Positions 8,352-14,644 of a stretch of DNA of 14,644 bases are shown piece after piece. The stretch is from assembly GCA_002373855.1 (NCBI GenBank), contig DFKO01000211.1, positions 1 through 14,644 of the forward strand. The letters are read 5' to 3'. How positions within the stretch are numbered: the first letter of the stretch is position 1; each line of letters begins with the position of its first letter. Position numbers and translations under genes: made by a program. The stretch comes from Lachnospiraceae bacterium UBA3643 (GTDB taxonomy: Bacteria; Bacillota; Clostridia; Lachnospirales; Lachnospiraceae). Below the pieces are notes generated by a model. That model was not told the origin of the DNA. It saw only the letters and a list, made by a program, of their open reading frames with translations, and made no database searches.

Positions 8352-11300
8352 TCAGGCCTCCTCCCCTTTTTCCGGTTCATTTTCCCCTTCATCCGAATGG
8401 GATATTCCATGCTTTTCATCAATTTTAAGCAAGACATCCGAGACGGACATCGTGGGTACATCCTTTAACTCGCATCCAGGCATCTTTCTGTCAAAACCGC
8501 ACACGTCACTGTATATACAATACTCGCATGTCTTTTTTCCTTTGGGAAATGCACCGATCCTGCCGTCAAATATATCCTTTGTCAGCTCACATATCTTTTC
8601 ATCCGTATAACCCAGCAGTTTATTCATGTCCTCAAGGCTCACAACAGAATCATGATTTACGAGCCTGCCGTCCTTTACTCCGACATTTTTGTATATCTCC
8701 GATTTACCGTTTTCGCCCTTTGCTATATCGGTCAGTATGTCATACCGGACATCATCAAGGGTGAGTCCCGTCATAACGAGTTCTTTGCCTATACTCTTTT
8801 CAAGAGCTTCATCATCGGGCTCCGGGCTTGCCGGATCAGCCTCCACGATTGGATTTATCAGATGATAATAATACATACCGGCAGGTACTACTTTTTCATA
8901 TTCTTTACCCAGTGTTTTAAGTGCACTGTTCATATACAGCATGAGCTGGAGTGACAGTCCTTCAAAGAAATCTCCCGGTTCTATATCCTTTGAGCTGCTT
9001 GATTTATAATCAATCACCCTCAGATATGCTGTCTGTGACTCCTTATCTTTTAGGACATCGACTCGGTCTATCTTACCGGTTATTTTCATTGATTCATCAT
9101 CTCCGAAATCTCCGTCCACATCCTCGTCTATATTCATCTCTGTAAAGAGCGGATTATATGCACATTTTTTTAGCTGTTTACCTACGGTTTTTACCGTTAT
9201 GCCAAGTATATTTCTGACTCTGTCTCTTTCATAACGGTTAACGCCTGATAAATCATATTTACTCTCTTCACCGGATGCCAGTTCATCTTCAAAAGCCTTT
9301 GAGATATATTTATCCTGCTCTTCTTCGTTTAAATCACTCCATCTTTTATTATCCCCTTCGATCATATCCGAAAATCTTTTCAGCGTATTATGCATGAGAC
9401 TTCCGTTGTCATATTCCCGGAGCTCAGGGCTCTCCCGGTCGTTTAAATTAAGTCCGTACTTAAGAAAATGTGAGCAAGCGCAGGCGGCAAATCTTTCAAG
9501 TCTGGTCACACTGTTCTTTAATTCATTTCCATAGATTGCATGAACAGTCTCTCTTTGTAAATTGCTGCTCTCATATCGCTTAAAGCCGTGACGGATAATC
9601 TCCTCAGTCCTGTCTTTATCTTTTATGAGACAGAAAAGATAAAGATCAGCCAGTTCCTCATAGTCGCACAGTCCCCTTGCATATTTCCTCAGATACTCCG
9701 CAAATCTGTCAAACAGTTGGTTTTCTCCTGCCGGTTTATCGTCTTCATGATGATCAAAGTTGACACTGATCCCGGGGAGCATCTCCTTTATCCTGTCCAC
9801 AAGGTATGACGGGCGCTTTGCCTTGCCGTCACTGCCCGCTCCCGAATATGACAGATAAAGCTCTCTTGAAGGTTTTGTCATGTTGAGATACAGATAAAAA
9901 CGCTGGGTGTAGATCTTTTCCTTTGGAGAAGGTGCCAAAGTGATATCCTCCCTCTCGGCAAAAAACTCTCTGTCAGAGTCGGATATCAGACCGCCCTTGC
10001 CTGTTCTGGCCGGTATGATCCCGTCGTTTAATCCCATGAAAAACAGATATTTAATACTGCCCAGACGGCTGCGTTCAATATCTCCGAGGAGCACATAATC
10101 CGTTATCCCCGGTATCATGCCGATCTTTATCTCACTTAAGCCCGCTTCAAAGATCTCCGAATATTCCCGCACAGTCACTTCATCGTCCCCCAGAAGCGAG
10201 TGGATCACATCAAGCAGACTGATGATCTTCTCGTAGAGCTGGCTGTATTCTTTCTCTCTTACAATATCCCCTTTTTCAGCAAAGTATGATACATATTCAT
10301 TAATCTTTTTTGCTGAACAGTTGTTTTTTATAAATGCATAAAACTGCTCCGTGATATGATCTGCCCTGTGCTTTCCTGACATAAAGGGAAGAAGCGGACT
10401 TACTATATCCAGCACCTTTTTTCTGATGCTGTTTATCATGCCAAGTGTCTCTATTCCCTTTTCGCTGATTTCTTTTTTGCCTGTTTCACTGTTTATGATT
10501 TTGAGATAATCCGGGATTCTCCTGAAATCCCCTTTATACTTTGAGTAGCCCCTCACGCCTGTCGCATAAATATAATTATCCAGAATGTCAGCCTCATCAG
10601 GAGTAATATCCGTAAAGCCGGTCCTGATCATCGACATCACAGTGTCATACGAAAAATCCCTTTCTATTACCTTAAGACCGCTCTTAATAAAATCAGTGAA
10701 CGGATTGACACCTATTCCGCCCATACTGTCGAGGAAATAAGGGATATCATATTTTTCAAAACACTCTTTGGCATACAGACCGTATGTCTCCGGGTCCCCG
10801 GTGACAATGGCTATATCCCTGTAAAGTGCTTCCTTTTCGGTGATCAGTTTCCTGATCCTTGCGCAGACAGCCATCAGCTCCTTTCTCGGGTCGTCTGCCA
10901 TAAACATATAAACATCCCTGCCGTCAAAATCTGCCGGCTTGGCATTTTTTCTGAAAATATTTCTTTCAATATGTGCAATGGCATCACTTTCAAATCTGGC
11001 CGACCTGCCGGATTCATCTCTACGCATCCACATATCTCCCGCCTTTTCGATTAAAGTGTCATTTTTAAGATCTCCCGCCAGCCTGTCGATCCTGCTTATG
11101 GTTTCTTTGGACAGAGCAAACAGTTCGCCCTCATAGCTTTCCTTTAAGGCCTCCTCCTCGATTGCTACCGAAAACCATAGTTCATGACATCTTAAAAACA
11201 TGGCTCTTATGACATTCATCTGGACAGGTGTAAATCCGGTAAATCCGTCGAAATATACAACAGTATCATTTATATAGCCTTTTTCGATGATACCGGCTGC

Positions 11301-11852
11301 GAGGATATTGTTTCTCTCCTCTGTTGTCATATATTTACTGACACGATACTCATTAAATGATCTGTAGATTTTTGCAATATCCTTTAGTCTCTCTTTAAGG
11401 GCAGGACGTTCTTCTGATGCGGCTATCAGCTTTTCCATATCATCAGGGCCGTATCCGTACTGCATCAGCTCTGAAATGACCGACTTTATCTCATGTATGT
11501 ATCCCGGTTTGTCCAGGGATGAGCCTAATGCGGGGAGCTGACCTTCAAGCAAAAGTGCGGCCCTCCTTATGAGCAGGTTTTTGCCTGTATCATCTAAAAG
11601 CACCTCCTCGGGCGCCCCCTTCTGGTCAGTCAAACCGTGATAGAGCCTGCCAAAACTCAGGACATCAATGTTCATAATCCCCTTCGCCGGGTGCATCTCA
11701 ACGACCTGTTTCTGAGTAGCCATCGTATACTGATCAGGCACAATTATCAAAAACATTCTGTCTTTTTCTTTTAATGATCTTTCGATTACGTCCGATATGA
11801 GTCTGTATGTCTTTCCGGAACCTGATGGTCCGAGGTAATAACCGTATTTCAT
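8352..11852 (-). CDS. addB: AddB: ATP-dependent helicase/deoxyribonuclease subunit B, 1166 aa
   Basis: AddB is the partner of AddA. In characterised AddAB enzymes it supplies the second nuclease, which cuts the other strand, and scans for the Chi-type recombination hotspot using an inactivated helicase fold. The N-terminus has a Walker A motif (GPSGSGKT, 8-15). The C-terminal nuclease shows H821, G926-K-I-D929-R and D948-Y-K950-S. The iron-sulfur staple cysteines are C791 in the segment RFAACACSHFLKYGL and C1109, C1112 and C1118 (C-x2-C-x5-C), matching the spacing in Bacillus subtilis AddB. C793 is an additional cysteine near the first ligand. The final 15 or so residues are strongly acidic and look disordered. 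I chose the ATG at 11852 because GGAG sits about 6 bases upstream. ATGs at 11858 and 11864 are in frame but have no usable ribosome site. It is directly followed by addA. Confidence 0.97.
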   Translation of the reverse strand: MKYGYYLGPSGSGKTYRLISDVIERSLKEKDRMFLIIVPDQYTMATQKQVVEMHPAKGIMNIDVLSFGRLYHGLTDQKGAPEEVLLDDTGKNLLIRRAALLLEGQLPALGSSLDKPGYIHEIKSVISELMQYGYGPDDMEKLIAASEERPALKERLKDIAKIYRSFNEYRVSKYMTTEERNNILAAGIIEKGYINDTVVYFDGFTGFTPVQMNVIRAMFLRCHELWFSVAIEEEALKESYEGELFALSKETISRIDRLAGDLKNDTLIEKAGDMWMRRDESGRSARFESDAIAHIERNIFRKNAKPADFDGRDVYMFMADDPRKELMAVCARIRKLITEKEALYRDIAIVTGDPETYGLYAKECFEKYDIPYFLDSMGGIGVNPFTDFIKSGLKVIERDFSYDTVMSMIRTGFTDITPDEADILDNYIYATGVRGYSKYKGDFRRIPDYLKIINSETGKKEISEKGIETLGMINSIRKKVLDIVSPLLPFMSGKHRADHITEQFYAFIKNNCSAKKINEYVSYFAEKGDIVREKEYSQLYEKIISLLDVIHSLLGDDEVTVREYSEIFEAGLSEIKIGMIPGITDYVLLGDIERSRLGSIKYLFFMGLNDGIIPARTGKGGLISDSDREFFAEREDITLAPSPKEKIYTQRFYLYLNMTKPSRELYLSYSGAGSDGKAKRPSYLVDRIKEMLPGISVNFDHHEDDKPAGENQLFDRFAEYLRKYARGLCDYEELADLYLFCLIKDKDRTEEIIRHGFKRYESSNLQRETVHAIYGNELKNSVTRLERFAACACSHFLKYGLNLNDRESPELREYDNGSLMHNTLKRFSDMIEGDNKRWSDLNEEEQDKYISKAFEDELASGEESKYDLSGVNRYERDRVRNILGITVKTVGKQLKKCAYNPLFTEMNIDEDVDGDFGDDESMKITGKIDRVDVLKDKESQTAYLRVIDYKSSSSKDIEPGDFFEGLSLQLMLYMNSALKTLGKEYEKVVPAGMYYYHLINPIVEADPASPEPDDEALEKSIGKELVMTGLTLDDVRYDILTDIAKGENGKSEIYKNVGVKDGRLVNHDSVVSLEDMNKLLGYTDEKICELTKDIFDGRIGAFPKGKKTCEYCIYSDVCGFDRKMPGCELKDVPTMSVSDVLLKIDEKHGISHSDEGENEPEKGEEA

Positions 11853-11869
11853 ATTCATCTCCATTTTTA

Positions 11870-11904
11870 AATAAGTAAAGGAGCCGCAAGCATACGACTC
11901 CTCT
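11870..11904 (-). terminator. Terminator-like hairpin just upstream of addB (possible attenuator)
   Basis: On the minus strand the arms 11895-11904 and 11877-11886 pair over 10 bp including two G-U pairs (core GGAGUCG with CGGCUCC), with an 8-base loop. It is followed by TTTACTTATTT. The hairpin ends shortly before the addB ribosome site. It could terminate transcription from the sigma-like gene, or reduce read-through into addB from a promoter just upstream. The tail is only moderately U-rich, so efficiency is uncertain. Confidence 0.55.
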
Positions 11905-11923
11905 AAATCAAATGCTTTATTTA

Positions 11924-11929
11924 ATTATA
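11924..11929 (-). promoter_or_regulatory. Possible -10 box upstream of addB
   Basis: A perfect TATAAT lies on the minus strand about 70 bases before the addB start. No good -35 element is found at 16-18 bases; the 17-base position has TGTATA, three of six matches. A/T-rich DNA gives such boxes by chance, so this is a tentative promoter. If real, its transcript would pass through the hairpin at 11877-11904 before reaching addB. Confidence 0.3.
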
Positions 11930-11938
11930 ATTCTTTAT

Positions 11939-11958
11939 AAGTCCCATATACAGGACTT
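11939..11958 (-). other. Short inverted repeat after the sigma-like gene
   Basis: AAGTCC (11939-11944) pairs with GGACTT (11953-11958) around an 8-base loop, 20 bases beyond the stop of the 229-residue gene. The following minus-strand bases (ATAAAGAATT) are not a U-tract, so this is at best a weak terminator or an RNA 3'-end structure. Confidence 0.3.
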
Positions 11959-11978
11959 GCGCTCATTTCCTTTTCTTT

Positions 11979-12668
11979 TTAATGAACTGCTTTTATCCTG
12001 ATTATTTCAAACAGTTCCTCTGCATACGGATATCTGTAGAGCTTTGAAATCTCCGCAATCGCCTTTCCGATACGCTGGGTATTGACGTGAGGCATTGCCG
12101 CTCCACGCTCCTTACAATACTCTGCCAGCCTGTCCGTTAATGTTTTCTCAATAAAATTGATACGCTCAGATATCTCAAATCTGGTGGTCTCAAGGACTTC
12201 CGTGATTTTTTCCATCGGCATGTTGCAGTAGTAATATGCAAGAGCTGTCTGCTTATGAATCACAGGGAGCTCGGTGATGAAATTCTCAAGGGCTCTGATC
12301 GCCTCGCCTCCGTCTATCTCAATTCCGGGCAGATAGGGCATCATCGCTTTATTACATTTATAAGCGCCCCTCTTTTCAGCTGCAATCTCATCAGATGCAT
12401 TTTTTCTGATCCACTCGCCGGTCTGCTCAAAAACCGATTCTGTGATCCAGGACAATATCATGTCCGCCTTTTCAAGGCCGAACGCATTTCTCGACATCTT
12501 TATGTAGAACTGTTCCAGAGCTTCATTTATCCCTGCCGAGTCATTCATGACAAACTGGAGCAGAAAATAAACCTCATCAAGAGTTCTCTCGTAAACCCTG
12601 AATAATCCGTCATTTCTTCCCTGCATAAAATCCCGGGAAGCCTTAAGGAGTTCATATGTCATTTCCAT
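11979..12668 (-). CDS. Divergent sigma-70/ECF-like protein, 229 aa
   Basis: I do not recognise this as a named protein, but its layout resembles a sigma factor of the ECF type. Residues about 19-90 look like region 2: an amphipathic start (GLFRVYERTLDEVYFLL), an acidic segment that ends in EALEQFYIKM, and then a tryptophan-containing stretch. Residues about 126-180 look like region 4: LPVIHKQTALAYYYCNMPMEKI leads into a helix-turn-helix (MEKITEVLETTRFEISERINFI) of the sort that contacts the -35 element. The conserved residues of region 2 are poor, so it may be degenerate or a non-sigma regulator. An extra C-terminal tail of about 50 residues follows. There is no membrane segment and no adjacent anti-sigma gene. 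The ATG at 12668 has AGGGGG about 9 bases upstream. It is separated from argC and addB by gaps of about 110 bases, so it may be transcribed alone. Confidence 0.7.
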   Translation of the reverse strand: MEMTYELLKASRDFMQGRNDGLFRVYERTLDEVYFLLQFVMNDSAGINEALEQFYIKMSRNAFGLEKADMILSWITESVFEQTGEWIRKNASDEIAAEKRGAYKCNKAMMPYLPGIEIDGGEAIRALENFITELPVIHKQTALAYYYCNMPMEKITEVLETTRFEISERINFIEKTLTDRLAEYCKERGAAMPHVNTQRIGKAIAEISKLYRYPYAEELFEIIRIKAVH

Positions 12669-12727
12669 TTTCAGTATCCCCCTGTAACCGAAACGTTATC
12701 AATTATCAAAAGCCTTTCCCTTATATC

Positions 12728-12756
12728 ATATTATTCCGTTTTTTTTATCAATTCAA
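12728..12756 (-). promoter_or_regulatory. Probable promoter of the sigma-like gene
   Basis: Minus-strand TTGAAT (12751-12756) and TAATAT (12728-12733) are 17 bases apart, each with four of six consensus matches. An overlapping alternative is the extended -10 TGATATAAG (12720-12728). A run of eight A residues lies in the spacer. The predicted leader is about 50 bases. Confidence 0.4.
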
Positions 12757-12778
12757 GAATAATTTTTATACTTTTTGA

Positions 12779-13732
12779 TCAAAGACTGAGACCCTTTGTC
12801 TCATCGCATCCAAGGACTATATTCATACACTGGATGGCTGCTCCCGAAGCGCCCTTTCCGAGGTTGTCAAATCTTGAGCATACAAGCAACCTCTCCTCGT
12901 TGCCCGTGACATAAATCTGAGCGTCATCCCGCCCCGAATATGCATTGGCTGCATAAAATCCGGACAGTTCCTCCTCGCTGCCCAAAGGCATTACCTTTAT
13001 GAATGTCTCTCCCTTGTAATAATCAGCGAGGGCGTCCCTTACTTCCCCGGGTGTCATTTTCTTTTTCATCAGATCCGCATATATGGGGAAAGAGACGAGC
13101 ATGCCACTGTAGTAGTCATCTACTACAGGTGTAAAAAGCGGGGCTCTCTTAAGGCCGCATACAGCCTTCATCTCCTTTAAATGCTTATGCTGCTGGGAGA
13201 GAGCATACTGGCGGGGTGCAAACAGGTCATTGCTCTTGTCCGGAGACTCATACATGGCTATAGCTTTTTTACCTGCTCCTGAATATCCCGAGAGTGCACT
13301 TACAGCAACGGGATAATCATCACCGATGATTCCAAGCTTTACAAGAGGATAGACCATCATTATAAATCCTGATGCATAGCATCCCGGCACGGCAATGCGC
13401 TTTCCGTTTTTAATATTATCCCTGAAAGAAGGGCCAAGTTCCGGGAGTCCGTATGCCCATCCCTCTTCGGTTCTGTGAGCCGTAGAAGCATCTATGATCA
13501 CCGTATGGTCATTATCAGGATTAATGAGGCTGACTGCCTCTATTGAAGCAGCGTCGGGAAGGCACAGAAAAGTGATATCAGATTCATTTATATATTTCCT
13601 TCTCTCCTCCGGGTCCTTTCTGAGTTCACTCGGTATATGGAGTATCTCGATATCATCACGTTTTTCAAATCTCTCATTTATACGGAGTCCCGTTGTTCCT
13701 TCACTTCCGTCTATAAATACTTTCTTTTTCAT
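12779..13732 (-). CDS. argC: ArgC: N-acetyl-gamma-glutamyl-phosphate reductase, short type, 317 aa
   Basis: ArgC catalyses the NADPH-dependent reduction of N-acetyl-glutamyl-5-phosphate to the semialdehyde, the third step of arginine (ornithine) synthesis, in the cytosol. The N-terminal dinucleotide-binding loop is GSEGTTG (9-15). The catalytic cysteine is C118 in VPGCYASG, and H184 in QHKHLKEM fits the active-site histidine. Other family landmarks are DASTAHR (81-87), SGYSGAGKK (148-156) and the C-terminal DNLGKGASGAAIQ. At 317 residues it belongs to the shorter of the two ArgC types (about 310 rather than 345). The start has a perfect AAGGAG with an 8-base spacer. No other arginine gene is visible in the window, so argC is separated from argJ, argB and argD here. 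It lies 18 bases after the CYTH gene and is likely co-transcribed with it. Confidence 0.96.
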   Translation of the reverse strand: MKKKVFIDGSEGTTGLRINERFEKRDDIEILHIPSELRKDPEERRKYINESDITFLCLPDAASIEAVSLINPDNDHTVIIDASTAHRTEEGWAYGLPELGPSFRDNIKNGKRIAVPGCYASGFIMMVYPLVKLGIIGDDYPVAVSALSGYSGAGKKAIAMYESPDKSNDLFAPRQYALSQQHKHLKEMKAVCGLKRAPLFTPVVDDYYSGMLVSFPIYADLMKKKMTPGEVRDALADYYKGETFIKVMPLGSEEELSGFYAANAYSGRDDAQIYVTGNEERLLVCSRFDNLGKGASGAAIQCMNIVLGCDETKGLSL

Positions 13733-13750
13733 AATTTATGCTCCTTGGTT

Positions 13751-14215
13751 TTACTGAATTTTGCGCATGGCCATATTTGAGTTGTGATATGCAGGGTCCT
13801 CTGTCACTTCCTTATCAAACCAGTCAGGCGGTATGAAACCTTCCGATTCCTCCACGCTGCCAAACTCTACTTCTGCCATGATAAGGGGTGCAAAAGGATC
13901 ATCAAACACATCAAGTTCTATCTTTAGATCCGATCCGTCGATCGGTATGACATAGCGTCTTTTTGAGATGATATTTCCCTCCGCCTTTTTCACAAGTTTT
14001 TCATACGCATCCTTGTTTAAAGGCAGGTTGTACTCCGTTCTCTCAAGGAGGCCTCTGCCTTTATATGTCATATAATAATCGTCATCACTCTTTCTGACCC
14101 TTATCGTCGGATCAGTACACAGATATGCCTGCTCGATTAAGTGAGATTCATATTGTGCCAGATTGTCCGGCAGTTTCTTTATGAGATATTTTCGCTCTAT
14201 CTCTACGTTTTTCAT
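13751..14215 (-). CDS. CYTH-domain triphosphate tunnel protein, 154 aa
   Basis: This is a stand-alone CYTH domain. The diagnostic ExExK motif is E5-x-E7-x-K9 (EIERKYL) at the very N-terminus. Tunnel-lining charged residues follow: R39 and R41 (TIRVRK), K52, E59 and E61, K85-R86-R87, E100 and D102 (KIELDVF) and E115 and E117 (AEVEFG). Bacterial proteins of this size are usually inorganic triphosphatases or other triphosphate hydrolases that need a divalent metal. The true substrate cannot be read here. A class IV adenylate cyclase is less likely but cannot be excluded. The start has GGGGAA at 5 bases. It sits 12 bases after malQ and 18 bases before argC, so the three appear to form one transcript. 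Confidence 0.9.
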   Translation of the reverse strand: MKNVEIERKYLIKKLPDNLAQYESHLIEQAYLCTDPTIRVRKSDDDYYMTYKGRGLLERTEYNLPLNKDAYEKLVKKAEGNIISKRRYVIPIDGSDLKIELDVFDDPFAPLIMAEVEFGSVEESEGFIPPDWFDKEVTEDPAYHNSNMAMRKIQ

Positions 14216-14227
14216 AAGAATTCCCCG

Positions 14228-14644
14228 TTATTTACTGTATCTTCCGTACAGGTCTGTCAGTCCCGCTATCTCCTCTGCGAGTTTGTCTGTCAGGACACCT
14301 TTTTTCATTCTCCAGTCCCAGTTGTTGCCCAGGGTTGACGGAGTGTTTATCCTCGAAATACTTCCAAGTTTTAAATAATCCTGCATGGGGATAATACATG
14401 TATCAGCCGTACTCATATGAGCCATACGGACCAGGGCACCCGCAATATCCTTTGCATTTTTTATGCCAAGATATTTTTTGGCATACTCCCTGTCTTTTCT
14501 GCCAAGAGCAGAAAACCAGCCTATGGTCGTATCATTATCGTGGGTTCCCGTATATACCACACAGTTCTTGTCGTAATTGTGAGGCAGGTAATCATTATCC
14601 TCATTGGAATCAAATGCAAACTCCAGGATCTTCATGCCCGGATA
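14228..14644 (-). CDS. malQ: MalQ: 4-alpha-glucanotransferase (GH77), C-terminal 138 residues
   Basis: MalQ (amylomaltase) transfers alpha-1,4-glucan segments between maltodextrins or glycogen-derived chains. The visible C-terminal part begins YPGMKILEFAFD and contains the GH77 hallmark YTGTHDNDTTIGW, which holds the aspartate (in the HD pair) that stabilises the transition state. It is followed by a conserved IPMQDYLKLG and the acceptor-site stretch RINTPSTLGNNWDWRM. The catalytic nucleophile and acid/base should lie upstream, beyond the right edge of the window. The frame is open to the edge, so the gene is cut, not truncated. The stop codon at 14228-14230 is 12 bases before the CYTH start. 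Confidence 0.95.
   Translation of the reverse strand, partial: YPGMKILEFAFDSNEDNDYLPHNYDKNCVVYTGTHDNDTTIGWFSALGRKDREYAKKYLGIKNAKDIAGALVRMAHMSTADTCIIPMQDYLKLGSISRINTPSTLGNNWDWRMKKGVLTDKLAEEIAGLTDLYGRYSK

Noticed and set aside
4747..11852. AddAB as part of an anti-phage defence island
   Set aside because: AddAB is a core repair enzyme in Firmicutes and the neighbours show no toxin, restriction, CRISPR or mobile-element genes.
8352..11864. addB start at 11864 or 11858
   Set aside because: GGAG lies inside the first codons of the longest version and directly abuts the second ATG. Only the ATG at 11852 has correct spacing, and it places the Walker A motif at the expected distance from the N-terminus.
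11925..11966. 13-codon small frame between the sigma-like gene and addB (begins MSASPVYG)
   Set aside because: The AAAGG is only about 2 bases from the ATG, the frame runs over a hairpin and a possible -10 box, and nothing else supports translation.
12774..12783. Perfect palindrome TTTGATCAAA over the argC stop codon
   Set aside because: It is only 10 bases, has no loop and no U-tract, and is expected by chance in A/T-rich DNA. It is not a convincing terminator or operator.

Overview
The window looks like chromosomal DNA of a moderately low-GC Clostridia bacterium, most probably of the Lachnospiraceae. The reasons are an addB-addA pair of the Firmicutes type, clear AGGAG-type ribosome binding sites, A/T-rich intergenic promoters, and an HD-GYP and ParB-like protein repertoire typical of that family. 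The genus cannot be fixed from the sequence alone. Every gene I can support lies on the minus strand, so transcription runs from high to low coordinates. Coding density is very high. No gap exceeds about 140 bases, so there is no long gene-free stretch to describe. I see no tRNA, rRNA, CRISPR array, insertion sequence or phage gene.

In order of transcription, the right end (14644-12779) holds three closely spaced genes: the C-terminal part of malQ (4-alpha-glucanotransferase, cut by the window edge), a CYTH-domain triphosphate-binding protein, and a short-type argC (N-acetyl-gamma-glutamyl-phosphate reductase). An A/T-rich gap with a likely promoter follows. Next comes a 229-residue protein that resembles a divergent sigma-70/ECF factor (11979-12668).

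After another short gap with a possible promoter and a terminator-like hairpin comes the addB-addA operon (11852-4747). It encodes the two subunits of the AddAB helicase-nuclease, which resects DNA double-strand ends for RecA-dependent repair. Both nuclease active sites, the AddA helicase motifs and the AddB iron-sulfur cysteines are intact. A strong intrinsic terminator closes the operon. A well-formed promoter overlaps this terminator and should start the next unit.

That last unit (4610 to the left edge) has four tightly spaced genes: a GAF plus HD-GYP protein with a large insertion in its catalytic domain, a HAD phosphatase fused to a CPBP/CAAX-type intramembrane protease, a small HD-domain phosphohydrolase, and the N-terminal 247 residues of a protein with a ParB-like segment, cut by the window edge. 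The addAB and argC parts are ordinary housekeeping. The HD-GYP / HAD-CPBP / HD / ParB-like cluster is the part most likely to hold something undescribed, mainly because of the phosphatase-protease fusion.
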